This document shows, piece by piece, positions 11,901 through 23,500 of a stretch of 49,851 nucleotides of DNA (positions are counted from its first letter, which is position 1; each line of letters begins with the position of its first letter). This DNA is from Zygnema cylindricum. Its lineage: Eukaryota; Streptophyta; Zygnematophyceae; Zygnematales; Zygnemataceae. A program made the position numbers and the translations under genes. Below the pieces are notes generated by a model. That model was not told the DNA's origin. It saw nothing but the letters and a program-made list of their open reading frames with translations, and ran no database searches. The DNA lies in contig JBBHKE010001884.1 of the NCBI GenBank assembly GCA_037447655.1, positions 161,495 through 211,345 on the forward strand. Direction: 5' to 3'.

Positions 11901-13233
11901 TGACTACGACGAAACCTTTGCCCCAATGGTCAAATTTCCCTCCGTCCGCATACTTCCCAGCTTGGCAGCAGTGGAAGACATGGAAGTGCACTAGATAGAC
12001 ATCAAGACAACCTTTTTGCATGGAGAATTAGAAGAGGAGATCTTCATGCGACAACCCGAAGGGTTTGTGGAGGAAGGAGAGGAGAGTAAGGTATACCGGC
12101 TGATTTAATCTCTTTATGGTTTGAAACAGGCGCCTCGACAGTGGAATAAGAAGCTTAATGAGTTTCTAATCAGTCTGGGATATATCCGGATCAGCCCAGA
12201 TCACTCAATCTATGTTTTTGAAGATGAGGAAGGTTTTATATTTATTGCAATATAAGTTGATGATTTGCTTGTTTTAAGTAAATTAATGGAAAAAATTAAT
12301 AAACTGAAAACCAATCTTAAGGGGAGATTTGAAATGAACGATATAGGGGAAGCAAAAAATATATTGGGAATTCAAGTAGAGGGAGACGGAAAAAGAAAAA
12401 TTATAAGATTGACTCAAAAGGAAGCAATAGGGAACATGCTTGAAAAATTTCAAATGGATAAAGCTAATAGTTGTACAACTCCAATGGAGTTGAAGAAGGG
12501 AACTGAGGGGAGTGAGGAAGGAGGAGTCATAGTCTTAGACGAGGAATTATCCACTGAAGAACAGAAGTTCATGCAAACTAATCCATACAGGCAAGTAGTA
12601 GGAAGTCTAATCTATTTTATGAATTCCACCCTGCCGGATTTAGCTGCAGCTGTAGGAGTGCTGAGTAGAAGTCTAAATGCTCCCACTAAGAGGGATAGGG
12701 AGGCAGCTAAGAGAGTCCTTTGATATTTGATAGGAACTAGGGATCTATGGTTGCATTTGGGTGGGGAGAATACTGACATCACTACTTGGAGTGATGCCAG
12801 TTATGGTGATGCTCCGATGAGGAGATGCACTTCTGGATATATTATATGTGGGTGATAGGGCTTGCTGTTGGAGTAACAAACAGCAAAAAGTTATTGCTCA
12901 GTCAACTTTGGAGGCTGAGTATATGGCCTCTTGCTCTGTTGTAAAAGAATTGATGTGGGTCAAGTCTTTGCTTGGTGAGCTTGGTCACCTTAAAAGTGGT
13001 GTGTAGAAGATTTTTTGTGATAATCAGGCAGCAATCGCTATTTCTGCCAATCCTAAACATCATTTTAAAGCCAAACACATGGACATTAGACTTAGCTTTG
13101 TTAGAGAGAAAGTAGAAAACAAAATAATCAGTTTAGAGTACAAACCAGACAGTGAGATGGTAGCAGATATGATGACCAAACCTGTGCCTTCCCCTAAGCT
13201 AATTTTCTACAGGGAGAAGTGTGGTCTGAAATG
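8916..13233 (+). pseudogene. CopA-2 gag-pol (decayed)
   Basis: Forward gag-pol relic. Gag starts MGKPSRVPIFNGTGLIYW, with early frameshifts and stops (for example a TAG near 9382). The protease motif reads DSSAS in place of DSGAS (about 10,047-10,062). The GAG-pre-integrase block has HKRLGHVN (ends 10,487 at a TAG), and the integrase has SDNGGEH and NGVAERLN. A long block at 11,024-11,689 covers the integrase C-terminal linker. In the RT palm the tyrosine before VDD is a stop codon (TAA near 12,253). RNase H follows to about 13,233. At least ten stops or frame changes are visible, so no polyprotein can be made. Confidence 0.85.
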
Positions 13234-13259
13234 AAAGATTGACTAGAAAATAATGAGAG

Positions 13260-13883
13260 TGTAGAAATTAATGGTCCATTTTAAGTATTTTCTAGGTCTA
13301 AATAGAAATATATAAAAAAGCCGAGGCAGTCTACATCTAACTTATTTCTTCAACTCTCAAACTTGTCGCAATCATAAAGAAATTGGAGAGGGAGCTAGAA
13401 CCATGGCTACCTAGGCTATCCAGAGGTTTACGAGAAATTTATATTAGTTAGGGAATTATTTACTAAAAGGTATGTGCCCGCCACAGGATTTGATCCTGGT
13501 ACCTACCGGTCGGCAGACAGCATTTAGCCGGTAGCCTTAGCCGTTAAGTGTAGAACTAATGTTACATAGTATATGGTTTGATATTTATTTAAACATAAAT
13601 ACATAAGATAAATCATTTAAATATAATTGTTCACAGGATACATAGATCCGGTAATGTATAAGTACGGATTACGGTACGGACAACAAATCAATACCGAGCA
13701 TTTATTTCTTTGGTGAAACGAATACCGCGCATGTATTTATTACGGCTACGATTAAAATCGAATTTAATCGGACGGCTGGAATTAGTGCCGAGATCGCGGA
13801 AGAAGATTTCGGCGGTTTGTGGCCATCGCCACATCGGATGACACGTGGCGAAATTATATCGGATCGTGGTATCTCCGGAGATT
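13260..13883 (+). repeat. CopA-2 3' LTR, truncated
   Basis: Starts TGTAGAAATTAATGG after a mutated purine tract (AATAATGAGAG) and follows the family consensus to ATCTCCGGAGATT, then changes abruptly to Gyp-1 gag sequence. About 430 bp of the LTR are missing, so a deletion removed its end together with any target duplication. Confidence 0.85.
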
Positions 13884-15300
13884 CTACTCATGATTATGAT
13901 CAAGAGTCCCTTTGAAAAGAGTTGCCCGCTGTTGGACGGTTGACTCTCGGAGAGATCGTCCAGCAATGGAGGGCATATGGACTACGGTTCGGGCGATTCC
14001 AGTTAATAACGGTTTGACTTGCGCCATAAGCGCGGCAAACTGCTCCTTCACTGATCTTTCATCATGGCCGCCACGGTAGCCTGCATCTCTGCTCTATCTG
14101 GGTCCCTCCGGTTGATTTTGGGGGGAGTGTCTTTCTCTTCCCCTTTAAGTAGAGTGGCCAATTTTGCCGAGCGAGCAGGTATACCGCTGTTTTTTATTTG
14201 ATTTTGATAACTGAAATCAGGATTCTTAATGTGACATCGTTGTACGGAAATACTTGTTAGATTACAATGAGTACACGTGGCTGCCTTGTCTGGACAGCTG
14301 CGTGCGTTGTGACCACTGTGACAGCATCGGAAACATATACGCACCCCAAGAGTTGTAGGTAAAGATCCCATGGCGGGGGCTTTGAAGGTCTTGGGTTGGG
14401 CTATGGGTTGCGCGGGTTAGGATTCAGGTTTGGATTTGGATTAGGGTAATCTTTATGTGAAGGTTTTGGCCACTCGTGAGCTTCCCACTAGCTGGTCAGT
14501 ATTTCATACTTTACAGCATACTGTGTAGCCTGCTCTAAAGTGAATTTAATGCCATATGCTTCGGTAAAAAAATTCTGAACGAACCGCCGAGATTCTGTGG
14601 AAAATTGACCCACAAATTTTTGTATCGCCTCAGCCTCTGACATTAGATCCGATAGGGCTTGACACAAAGTTCCCATACGTGACCACAACGCCGGGGCTGT
14701 TTCACCAGGTTTGCGTTCGAAATTCATTAATTCTTTGACTTGGTCATGATTCTGCATTCGATACTCGTCTTGTAATAAATCAAAAATTAACGAGACTAAA
14801 TCTCTTAGAGGGACCAGCATTTCAGGTCTAGTCGAAATTGCAGCCCTAGTTACCACTGCAAATTGATGAGGAACCTCAGGTATTGCAGGTTAAATTTCAT
14901 TACCCGCAGAGTCATAAACTACAAGGACAGCGGGTTGGAAAAGAACTTTTTGGCTGCCAGTTATGGCTAGAGCCCCGTCATAGGTTGGTGCTATTTTAGT
15001 CATAGCACAAATTTCTTCATATTTCCGTGTATAAAGAGATAGGGCGGATCCTCTAAGGTATCTTCATGGTAAAGAAAAAGCAACACCTAGGTCATAAAAG
15101 TCTTCGTACCAAAATGCGAAGTCAAGCATTTCGGTATCAAAAAGCATGCAAAAGTGTGACAAGGATATGGTGTCCTTGAGACATGAAAAACAAAGATGAT
15201 GTTTGCCTCCTCCAGTGTCCATGGATGAAATCATGACCACGTTAGAAGGACTAGAAATAGTGTGAAAGGTATTGTTCACTGAGAAAATTGACGACGGTAA

Positions 15301-16331
15301 TGTAGAAATAAAATGGTTATTTTAGTATTTTCTAGGTTTTGCAAAATGCAGAAAAGAAGCAAAGGCAGTCTGCCTGTAACTTCTCTCTTCAGCTCCCACA
15401 CTTGTCGTAGTCACTGAATGTTGAAGAGGGAGCTAGAGTCATGGCTGCCTATGCTGATTAGAGATAGAGTTACGGGTTGTAGATTTTGGTAGATTTACCA
15501 AAATATAAAATGACGGACCCAGGATTTGAACCGGGTACCTATCGTCCACTTTTAGCCTGTAGCCTTAGCCATTTAGTCTGCCATCATGCTTGGAGGTGTA
15601 TGGTTTGATAGTTCATTAAATCTTAACACGTAGTCTATTTCATTTAACGGGATCTTTAAACATAGATAAAGTTTGTAAAGTACGGCGTACGGAACATTCG
15701 AAACGAATACTGCGCATTTTGTTTAGAAAGCGAAAGAAATACTGCGGAAGTATTTATGACGGTCACGATTGTAACCCGGCTTAATCGGACGGCCACGAAG
15801 CATGCCGAGATCGTGGAATAGGTTTTCGGCGGTTTGCGGTTGACGTCACGTCAATTGCCACGTGGCACAATCACATTGGATTACGACATCTCCTGGGATT
15901 CCAAGAACGAATCCAAAAATGACATGTGTCGACTTTTTGGCCATGTTGTACAATATCCGTACATAAAGTACAGCGTTACATGTACCTTTATGTACGATAC
16001 ACTATTATGATTGGTGCCGTACTTCAGTAGATGAGTTTTAGAGAGAGATAGGACTTAGAAAAATTTGATTGATTAGACCCTCTCTCCCAGAGAGCTCTTG
16101 TACAAAAGGTCAACTTTGACCCTTCATAACTTACTGCTCAAGGGAGCAAATTCATAGATTCTTTTTGCTATAGACTCAGGGGAGTCTTGCCTTTACAGGG
16201 GTATAGGTGGTTAGAGTTTTGGTCTGCTAGGGTGGCAGTTATTCTTGCTGAAACACAAAGGGGTCAGGGTTATCCTAGAGGCTTCGTGTGAGCTGCCTAC
16301 TCTGAGGTCCTATGGAGGTCTCACAGTTACA
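15301..16331 (+). repeat. CopA solo LTR inside Gyp-1 gag
   Basis: Full forward LTR of 1,031 bp of the TTTTGCAAAATGCAG subfamily, beginning TGTAGAAATAAAATGG and ending CTCACAGTTACA. The flanking 5-mers are GGTAA (15296-15300) and AGTAA (16332-16336), a target duplication with one mismatch. Both flanks are Gyp-1 gag. Confidence 0.88.
15511..15582 (-). other. antisense tRNA-like relic inside a CopA LTR
   Basis: Minus-strand sequence of exactly 72 nt. It starts GGCAGAC and ends GTCCGTC plus A, which pair at six of seven positions as an acceptor stem. The T-arm is CCCGG-TTCAAAT-CCTGG (four of five pairs), with B-box GGTTCAAATCC and an A-box-like TGGCTAAGGCTA about 42 bases upstream. I see no convincing D-stem or anticodon stem, so it is not a functional tRNA gene. 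Diverged versions occupy the same place in the other CopA LTRs. Confidence 0.5.
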
Positions 16332-16608
16332 AGTAACCATAGACCCTGTTTCTCAAGTGAGTCGTATCCGAATCTTCCTGCGAACTATGGGTGGAAGATG
16401 AAGAAACCGATGACAGCAACCTATGGAGAGAAGGAAAACTAGATCTAGACGGACTAGGTGATCCTAAAAATGGCGACTGGACTGCTGAGTTCGGAAAAGA
16501 TATCGGAGGGAAGCCGGCCGTAATCGACTCTCTAGGCGGCCTTTGGTAAGAACCTGAGCTTTTGGTTGTACCGGCCGGAAACTGGAAATTATTCCAATCA
16601 GTTGGCAT

Positions 16609-17614
16609 GTAACCAGAAGATTGTCATATCCGAATGCAACTCAATGCCAAACACACGCCAAAGTATATTAATAACCGCAAACCAGAAACACCAAGAAGTT
16701 CGGTCTATCGTGTATCACCGGAGTTAGTTTACTTCTATTTTGTCTTTCACAATTCCACTCAAATCAAGCCACACCAAGCAAACTCATGTCACCTATGCAA
16801 GGCCACTTGCGACCAGATGTAATAAGCAGGAAACTATTCAGGGCAAACAGGGCCAGATGTAATAAAGCGAGATACTATCCAGGGCCAACACGGCCAGATG
16901 TAATAAAGCAGGAAACTATCCCGGGCCAACACGGCCAGGTGTAAGAAAGCAGAAAACTGCTACTTAAGACCAATCAAGGTCAGATCTAGGATCATGCAAT
17001 AATGATGTCCTATGCGAAGAACAAGGGCGCAGCCTTCGGTAAGATCTCTAACCCTCTAAGAGAGTACACTCAATAGCCTAGATCGCGCCTACACCCACAA
17101 GGATCAGTTACTCACTTGAAGCTATAACATCAAGTAAAATACTGTAAACGTCTCTCAGAGTGACTTCGGTTCCACGTGATCATAATCACACCACAGCTCA
17201 ATGCCAAAGTAGTTAGTAGCCTGTTAGGGTACGCGTATCAGCTTTAAGCCACGCTCTACCCAACTATTAAAGCAGTAATAATTTTATGTGATAAGTCGTG
17301 CAACCTAATTTAAATATTTAAATATATTTATATTTCTTTTTTTCTTGGTTTTTAATATATGTATTTTTTTTTTTAAGTTTTTAGTTTCGCTCGGTTTTTT
17401 GAATGTTAATCTGGTAGGTAGACAGAAAGAGGAAACTATACCGGATTTACAAACAAAATCAGAAATATCAAACCTATAGTCCACCAAACACGAAAAACCC
17501 TAAAAAAATTGAATAAAAACAAATTAAAGCAATTCAATGAGAACAACTACTCTGGGAAAGAAAACAAAACAACCAATTAATGCTGACTGAAAAACAAAGA
17601 CAAATTACAGCACG
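16609..17614 (-). other. Gyp-1 untranslated leader between LTR and gag
   Basis: About 1 kb with no gene. It holds a short tandem array (16801-16960) and AT-rich sequence with poly-A and poly-T tracts (17290-17380). It lies between the gag start and the LTR fragment of the same element. I could not recognise a primer binding site in it. Confidence 0.5.
16801..16960. repeat. 41-bp tandem repeat, about four units
   Basis: Units contain CCAGATGTAATAAAGCAGG and GGGCCAACACGG. The CCAGATG/CCAGGTG starts fall at 16813, 16853, 16894 and 16935, giving periods of 40, 41 and 41. The outer units are diverged. Confidence 0.8.
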
Positions 17615-18331
17615 AGAATATTTGCGTCAGTGGCCAAAAGGCCCTTAAGTTTACAATATTCGCTAGAAGAATCTAACTAGCAGACCGCAGACTCTCCTTA
17701 ACTAAATGAAGCCGCCGAGAAAAGCGGCACTCCCAAAGTTAAAGGAAAAGAGAGCCAAACAACAAAAACCGCGCACAAGCAACAATAAAACTTCAAGATT
17801 CACAAGCCAGAATTCAAAGACCACAGCAAGTGAGACACGGTGTGGAGGGAAACCTTGCAGGCGCCGATAGATTAGGTAAGGACTTAGTACAGAAAAGAGA
17901 GATAAGAAAGCTCAAAGACAACAACAAGCAAAAAACTAAGGATCTAGCGAGAGAAACCCTAACTCGACAACTAACTGATACTAAATATGCTGCCGAAAAT
18001 GCCAACTGAAACAGAAAGGTTCGACAAATCCTGAGAATACAGATTTGCTAGAAAACGACAACTCTCCAATGTTGGATTCCCGTGCTGTAATTTGAAACTT
18101 ATCCTACGGAGCCACATGGCCTTTATCTTATGTTGTTGTCTATCGTATAGCTGCACTAATTCCTATATGTCTAACCAAGCAGGTTTCTATGTACAAACGC
18201 TGCCAGTTTCTAGAGGTGGCCGCTGCGTGGCCGCCTCGAATGCCTTACATCTACACCTCGAGGATGAAAACTCTCCCTACACTACAAAAATAATGCATGA
18301 ACCTCCGAGGGTTCACGACTTGGACATGTTT
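17615..18331 (-). repeat. Gyp-1 LTR fragment
   Basis: The reverse complement of this stretch matches 44065-44786 of Gyp-2 over its whole length, with scattered changes and small indels. Shared landmarks are TGTCCAAGTCGTGAACCC, CATCCTCGAGGTGTAGATGTAAGGC and GGCCACTGACGCAAATATT. It is therefore the 3' two thirds of the gypsy LTR, and its 5' part is cut off by CopB sequence at 18332. Confidence 0.75.
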
Positions 18332-18412
18332 AAAGTCATGGGCATTCTCACCTGGCTGTGATCCACTCCCACTAGGAGTCACGCTTGCACCAGCGGGAAC
18401 ATTATCCGACAT
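18332..18412 (-). pseudogene. CopB gag start, truncated
   Basis: A minus-strand ATG at 18412 opens MSDNVPAGASVTPSGSGSQP and continues only about 27 codons before the frame runs into gypsy LTR sequence. A gag start directly after an LTR-like region fits a copia element. The rest of gag is lost. Confidence 0.4.
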
Positions 18413-18963
18413 TTTAGCAGAAGCAAACCCAAAGAGAAATGCCTAGTAGACTAGATCTATAGTGTAAGATATGTAACTCCAAATGAAAGAGGTCTTTCAA
18501 CCATACAAACATGTACTACAAGCAAATCAAAGACAATAGAGCACAAAACACCTTAAACTGCACTCAGTGCTCTCATTTCTTTAACTCTTGTGTAGAATGT
18601 ACATTCTGTATCAAACTGATCATTCCTAATTGAATTAAATACTCTAACGATCTTCATAATATCTAAAACGTATGTACAAGGTTCACTAGACAATCTACTG
18701 ACAAAAAACTAAGTGTTCGGACGAGAATTGTCCACTAACAATATCTATACCCTAAAAATCCGTGTGATTCTTATCACGTCTACATTCATTGGCGGCCCTA
18801 CACACTAATTTACTTAAAGATAACTATTTTTGTAGATACTACAAAAAATCCACACTAAATTTGGTCAATATTGAACAGTTGGTATTCCAAAAGTATTTTA
18901 AGTCCTAAACTCAAATTTCTAAGACTTACTAAAGCTTACTTTTCAAAACTCCCCTTAATCTTT
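18413..18963 (-). repeat. CopB LTR-like region
   Basis: Lies between the end of CopB RNase H with its purine tract (minus-sense AAGGGGAG, near 18,955) and the CopB gag start. That is where an LTR is expected. Only one copy is in the window, so the ends cannot be fixed. AT-rich, no ORF. Confidence 0.45.
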
Positions 18964-19517
18964 AGAAGGCTTACTCACTTAGAACACATGCTTTTTACTC
19001 CAATTTAGGAGCGGGAAGGGCTTTAGTCAACATGTCCGCAACCATTTTTTCATCATGCAAATAACAAAGTTTGACCACTTTTGCAAAAACTTTCTCTTAT
19101 ACCAAATGTAGCCAAATGTCCATATGTTTACTCTTAAAATGGTGACTTGGGTTTGTAGCCATTGAAATGGTTGCCTAATTGTCGCACCACATTATTTGTG
19201 TCACGTGTTGCGTAAAACCCAATTCTTCAAGAAATGCATTAATCTATAGCAACTCTTTCAAGGCTGCGCTCGCAGCCATGTATTCGGCTTCCATAGTAAA
19301 TTGAGCCATGACCTTTTGAAGTTTACTACTCCAACTACAAGTGCCACTTCCAATCTGAATGACATACCCAATTGTAGACTTCATACTAGGCACATCACCA
19401 TAACTAGCATTACTCCAAGAATTAATGCTAACCTTGTCCCCTTCCAAAGTAAGCCAAAGATTTCTAGTCCCAACAAGATACCTTAACACCTTTTTTGCAG
19501 CCTCCCAGTCTCTCTTT
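18964..19517 (-). pseudogene. CopB pol, RNase H end
   Basis: Minus-strand RNase H of a copia family distinct from CopA: MLRYLVGTRNLWLTLEGDKV, then YGDVPSMKSTIGYVIQIGSG and KVMAQFTMEAEYMAA (19489-19244). The C-terminus, in the A-D-M-L-T-K-A region, lies near 19,030. The frame is interrupted at 19,244 and again downstream. The CopA-3 insertion at 19,518 separates it from the upstream RT part at 25,982-27,489. Confidence 0.8.
19513..19517 (+). other. CopA-3 target site duplication, left
   Basis: TCTTT, identical to 25982-25986 on the other side of CopA-3. Confidence 0.93.
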
Positions 19518-20573
19518 TGTAGAATTTAATGGTACATTTTTAGTATTTTCTAGGTCTATATAGAAATATAGAAAGAAGCCGAGGCAGTCTACCTCTAACT
19601 TCTCTCTCCAAACTCTCAAACTTGTCGCAGTCACTGAGAAATTGAAGAGGGAGCTAGAGCCATGGCTACCTATGCTATCCAGAGGTTTACGGGAAATTTA
19701 TATTAGTTAGGGTTTATTTATTTAAAAGGAATGTGCCGGCGACAGGAATTGATCCTTGTACCTACCAGCCGGCAGACAGGAAGTAGCCGGTAGCCTTAGC
19801 CGTTAACTCTAGATATAACATTACGTAGTATATAGTTTGATATTTATTTAAACATGTAAACGTAGGATAAATCATTTAACTTTAATTGTTTACAGTATAC
19901 ATAGATCCGGTAATGTATAAGTACGGAATACGGTACGAGCAAGAAATCAATACCGCACCTTTATTTCTTAAGTGAAACGAACACCGCGCATGTATTTATT
20001 ACGGCTACGATTAAATTCGATTGTAATCTAACGGCCGGAATTAGCGCCGAGATCGGGGAAGAAGATTTTGGCGGTTTGTGGCCATCGTCATATCGGATGA
20101 CGCGTGGCGTAATTACATTCGATCGTGGAATCTCCGGAGATTATGGCAACGAATCCGCATATGACATGTGTCGACATTTAGGGCATGTCGTACAATGTCC
20201 GTACATAAAGTACACCGGCAGCTGTACTTTTGCGTACGGAACTGTATTCTGATTGGTTCCGTACATCAGAAGATAGAGTCTGTGAGGGAGATAGGACTTA
20301 GAAAAATTAGAAGATAGGACCCTCTCTCCCAGAGAGCTTCTGTACAAAAGGTCAACTTTGACCCTCCATAACTTACTGCTCAGGGGAGCAAATTCAGTGA
20401 TTTTTTTTGCTATCGACTCCGGGGAGTATTCTCTTCACAAGGGTGCAGGTTGTCGGAGTGTTTGTCTGCCAGGGTAACAGTTATTCTTGCTAAAACACAA
20501 AGGGGTCAAGATTATCCTAGAGGCTTCTTGGAAGCTGTCCACTCTGAGGACTTATGGAGGTCTCGGAGTTTCA
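19518..20573 (+). repeat. CopA-3 5' LTR
   Basis: 1,056 bp, TGTAGAATTTAATGG...TCTCGGAGTTTCA. It contains the antisense tRNA-like stretch (about 19743-19806) and a hairpin, CCGTACATAAAGTACA (20199-20214) with TGTACTTTTGCGTACGG (20223-20239). Confidence 0.95.
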
Positions 20574-23500
20574 GGTTATGGGACCACCCTCAAAGGTACC
20601 AATCTTTAATGTTACTGGATTGATATACTGGGAAAGTATGATGATAGGAGCTTTATGCGAAAAAAGGTTTTGGGGGATAGTGAGTGGACGGTTGGGGCGT
20701 CCATCAAGTCTTGGAATTCCTCCAGGGTTTGGAGGAAGCACATTCATCAGGAAAGAGGATCCACCTTCAACGAAGGAAACAAAAGAAGAAGAGATGGTGG
20801 ACAAAGGAAATGAGAAAGAGACGACCACACCAATAGCAACTGGTTCGGCATTCATGTCACCTATTCCGAGGAACGAGGAGAATAATACTGAAACCTGGGA
20901 CTTCAACAATATGGCGGCAAAGCACTTCATCCTACGCCATCTCACTCAAGGACTTACATGTCCTCATTTGCAGGTAGAAAGGGCATCCGATCTTTGGATG
21001 GCTCTCATAGAGATGTACCGAAGTGGTACGATGCAGCAACAACAGTTGGCTGATCAGAAAGTTAAGGAATATGTATACAAAGGGGGAAATATGTTGGATT
21101 TTTGCAATGAGCTTGCTACACTCTTCATGGAGCTAGAGAGTGCGGGAAAAGATTTTAGTGAAAAGGAAAAGGTTAACTGTATACTGATGAAGTTACCTGA
21201 TGAGTTCGAGAACATAGTCAACCGTGTGCAGGACTTGCCGGACTCAAGGTGGATATGGAACTCAGTGGTAGGGATGATTCTCGTTTGAGAGAATACAATT
21301 GAGATCTCAAGGGGAGGAAAGAGTGGCCAAGCCTTCGTAATAGCGACTGATTGGAGGAACAAGGATTCCCGAAAACCGGTCGGAAACTATAGGGGTAGGG
21401 AGCAGAAAAAACAGGCCGACGAGAACGAACCAACGGCTCCCAAAGGTTTATGTCATCTTTGTAAGAAACCGGGGCACTATATGGCAGAGTGCACTAAGCT
21501 AACCGAGCATCGGTTAAAGGAGGGGCAGACCGGTGGTACCCCGAGAGGAAAGAAAAAGGCCCTTGTCACACAGGTACTTGAGGGGGAATCCGAGCACGAG
21601 GACGATGAGCTCCTTTTGGATGAGGAGTTGGAGGCGAAAAATGAGGTCGAAATTCCACGAATGCAGAAATGTGCTTACGGTGGATTGAAAGGTGAAGCAG
21701 GCAGGATTGTAGATTCTGGTGCCTCCATGCACATGTGTAAGGATAGGCACTTGTTCACTAAGATAAGAAAGATTCCCACCGTAGAGATAGAGTACGGGGA
21801 TGGGAGGATAGTCACCACTACTATTATAGGATCGGTAGATCTGAAAGTGTTAGTAGAAGGAAAGACATCCATATTAACATTCTCCGATGTATTGTTTATT
21901 CCGGAGCTGAACAAAAACCTTATCTCTACATCTATATTAGATAATAAGGGTTTTTTATCCAGCACTTGGGAAAGAGTCTTTACTGCTAGTTCTGAGGAGG
22001 ATGTCTATTTCATTGCTGAGAAAGGTAGCCATGGGATGTTTAGGCTGGTTTTAAGTAATGAAACGAAGAAACTTTATTATGCTGGTGTTCATGATATTAT
22101 GATGTGGCATAAGAGGCTTGGGCATGTGAATCTAGATAAGTTAAGAGAGATGAAAAAGATGGGAGTGGTGGAAGGGATTTAGTTCAGTGAGAGTGATGAT
22201 ATAAGTGATTGTAGTGGATGTGCTCAAGGTAAAGCACACAGATTACCCTTTCCTAAATCAGCCACCTATAAGGGAGAAAAAATTCTAAATCTAGTACACA
22301 CAGATATTTGGGGACCAGCTAAAGTGCCCTCACCGGGGGGGAAGAGATTTATGATGACTATAACTAATGATTGGTCTCGATATTCCCGGCTGTATTTTTT
22401 GAAAAACAAGTCAGAAGCTCAGGATTGTTTTAGACAATATAAAGCATGGAGCGAAAAACTCAATGAAACTCCAATCAAGAGAGTAAGTAGTGACAATGGT
22501 GGAGAGTATACTTCTAACGAGTTTGAGGATTTTCTGAGGGAAGATGGGGTCCAACACCAAAAGACAGTTCCAGAAAACCCGGAACAAAATGGGGTAGCTG
22601 AAAGGTTAAATATAACACTAAGTGATAGTGGTAGAAGTATGTTGTCAGATAAGAAAATAGGAAAAAGGTTTTGGGCAGAAGTAATGAACTTTTCTAATTA
22701 CCTCAAAAATAGAGTTCTTACTTCAGCTATAAAAGATCAAACACCTTATGAGAGATGGACAGGCCGAAAACTAGACATATCTCACTTAAAGGTTTTCGGC
22801 AGTCAAGTATTTAGTCTAGATACAGATCGGTCTAATTAGAAGCTAAATCTTTAAGGAAAACCGGGATATTTATTAGGATATGATGAGGATGTTAAAGGAT
22901 ATAGAGTTTATGATCTAAAAAGGGAAGATATAATCTTAGTAAAGCATCTAGTAGTTATGGATGAAGGAAAGTCTGTGGATCCCTTCAAATATACAAAGTC
23001 AGTAAAAATCAGATTTGAGTCAGAAAATTCCGATGACTTTGAGCTTCCTAACTATCCATGTTTTAGAGAAGATGACATTCTTCCAGGTACAAATCAGACC
23101 GAAAATGACTCGGCTCTGGAAACTCCAGTGATAACTCTACCCGAAGCGGAAGACGTGGTGGAAATTGATTCGAAATCAAGGGATAGGGGAGAAGCCAAGT
23201 TTGTTCAAAGAATCCACGAGAACCATCTATTCCGGCCTCGGATTTTGAAGGGGGGTGGAGAAGTAGCAAAAGAATGCAAGAAAAACAGGTTAATAACAAG
23301 GTAACTAAACTATCTCATCAAGATGAACATCAAACTTATGGAGAGGCGATGACTTGTCCAAAAAGAAACCGGTGGAAGACAGCCATCAATGAGGAGATGG
23401 CCTCAATTATGGCAACCGATACTTCGGAGTTGGTGGATTGTCCACCTAATCGAAAACTAATCGGTTGTATGTGGGTTTTCAAATTAAAACTGAACCCAGA

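Larger units (their letters stand above)
450..13883 (+). mobile_element. CopA-2, Ty1/copia LTR retrotransposon, split by a nested insertion
   Basis: A forward CopA element whose 5' LTR (450-1375 plus 8783-8911) is interrupted by the opposite-strand element CopA-1. After the LTR come the primer binding site (8912-8926), a broken gag-pol (8916-13233) and a 3' LTR that stops at 13883, about 430 bp short of a full copy. The element lies between the gag (right) and protease (left) pieces of Gyp-1, so it inserted into that gypsy element. A target duplication cannot be tested because the right LTR end is lost. Confidence 0.85.
13884..16608 (-). pseudogene. Gyp-1 Ty3/gypsy gag (decayed, interrupted by a solo LTR)
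   Basis: Minus-strand gag. The N-terminus MPTDWNNFQFPAGTTKSSG starts at 16608 and is rich in Ser and Pro up to the insertion point near 16337. After the solo LTR the reading continues at 15300 in another frame. A helical capsid-like block lies at 14856-14488 (RKPGETAPALWSRMGTLCQA). A CCHC zinc knuckle, CFRCCHSGHNARSC, lies in 14371-14048. Frameshifts separate the blocks. Gag would package the element RNA. The right-hand neighbour is the leader and LTR of the same element. The protease expected next is found at 1-449, beyond the CopA-2 nest. Confidence 0.65.

Noticed and set aside
15511-15582. A functional tRNA gene
   Set aside because: Acceptor and T-arm resemble a tRNA, but the D-arm and anticodon arm do not fold convincingly and other LTR copies have drifted. 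Kept only as a tRNA-like relic.
17200-17300. Primer binding site for Gyp-1
   Set aside because: No TGG-type or half-tRNA match could be recognised near the expected LTR end.
17814-18005. Hydrophobic signal-peptide-like ORF (CLLLSLSFLISLF) in the gypsy LTR, also at 44385-44606
   Set aside because: The two copies differ by many amino-acid-changing substitutions and the ends differ. Similarity is explained by shared LTR DNA.
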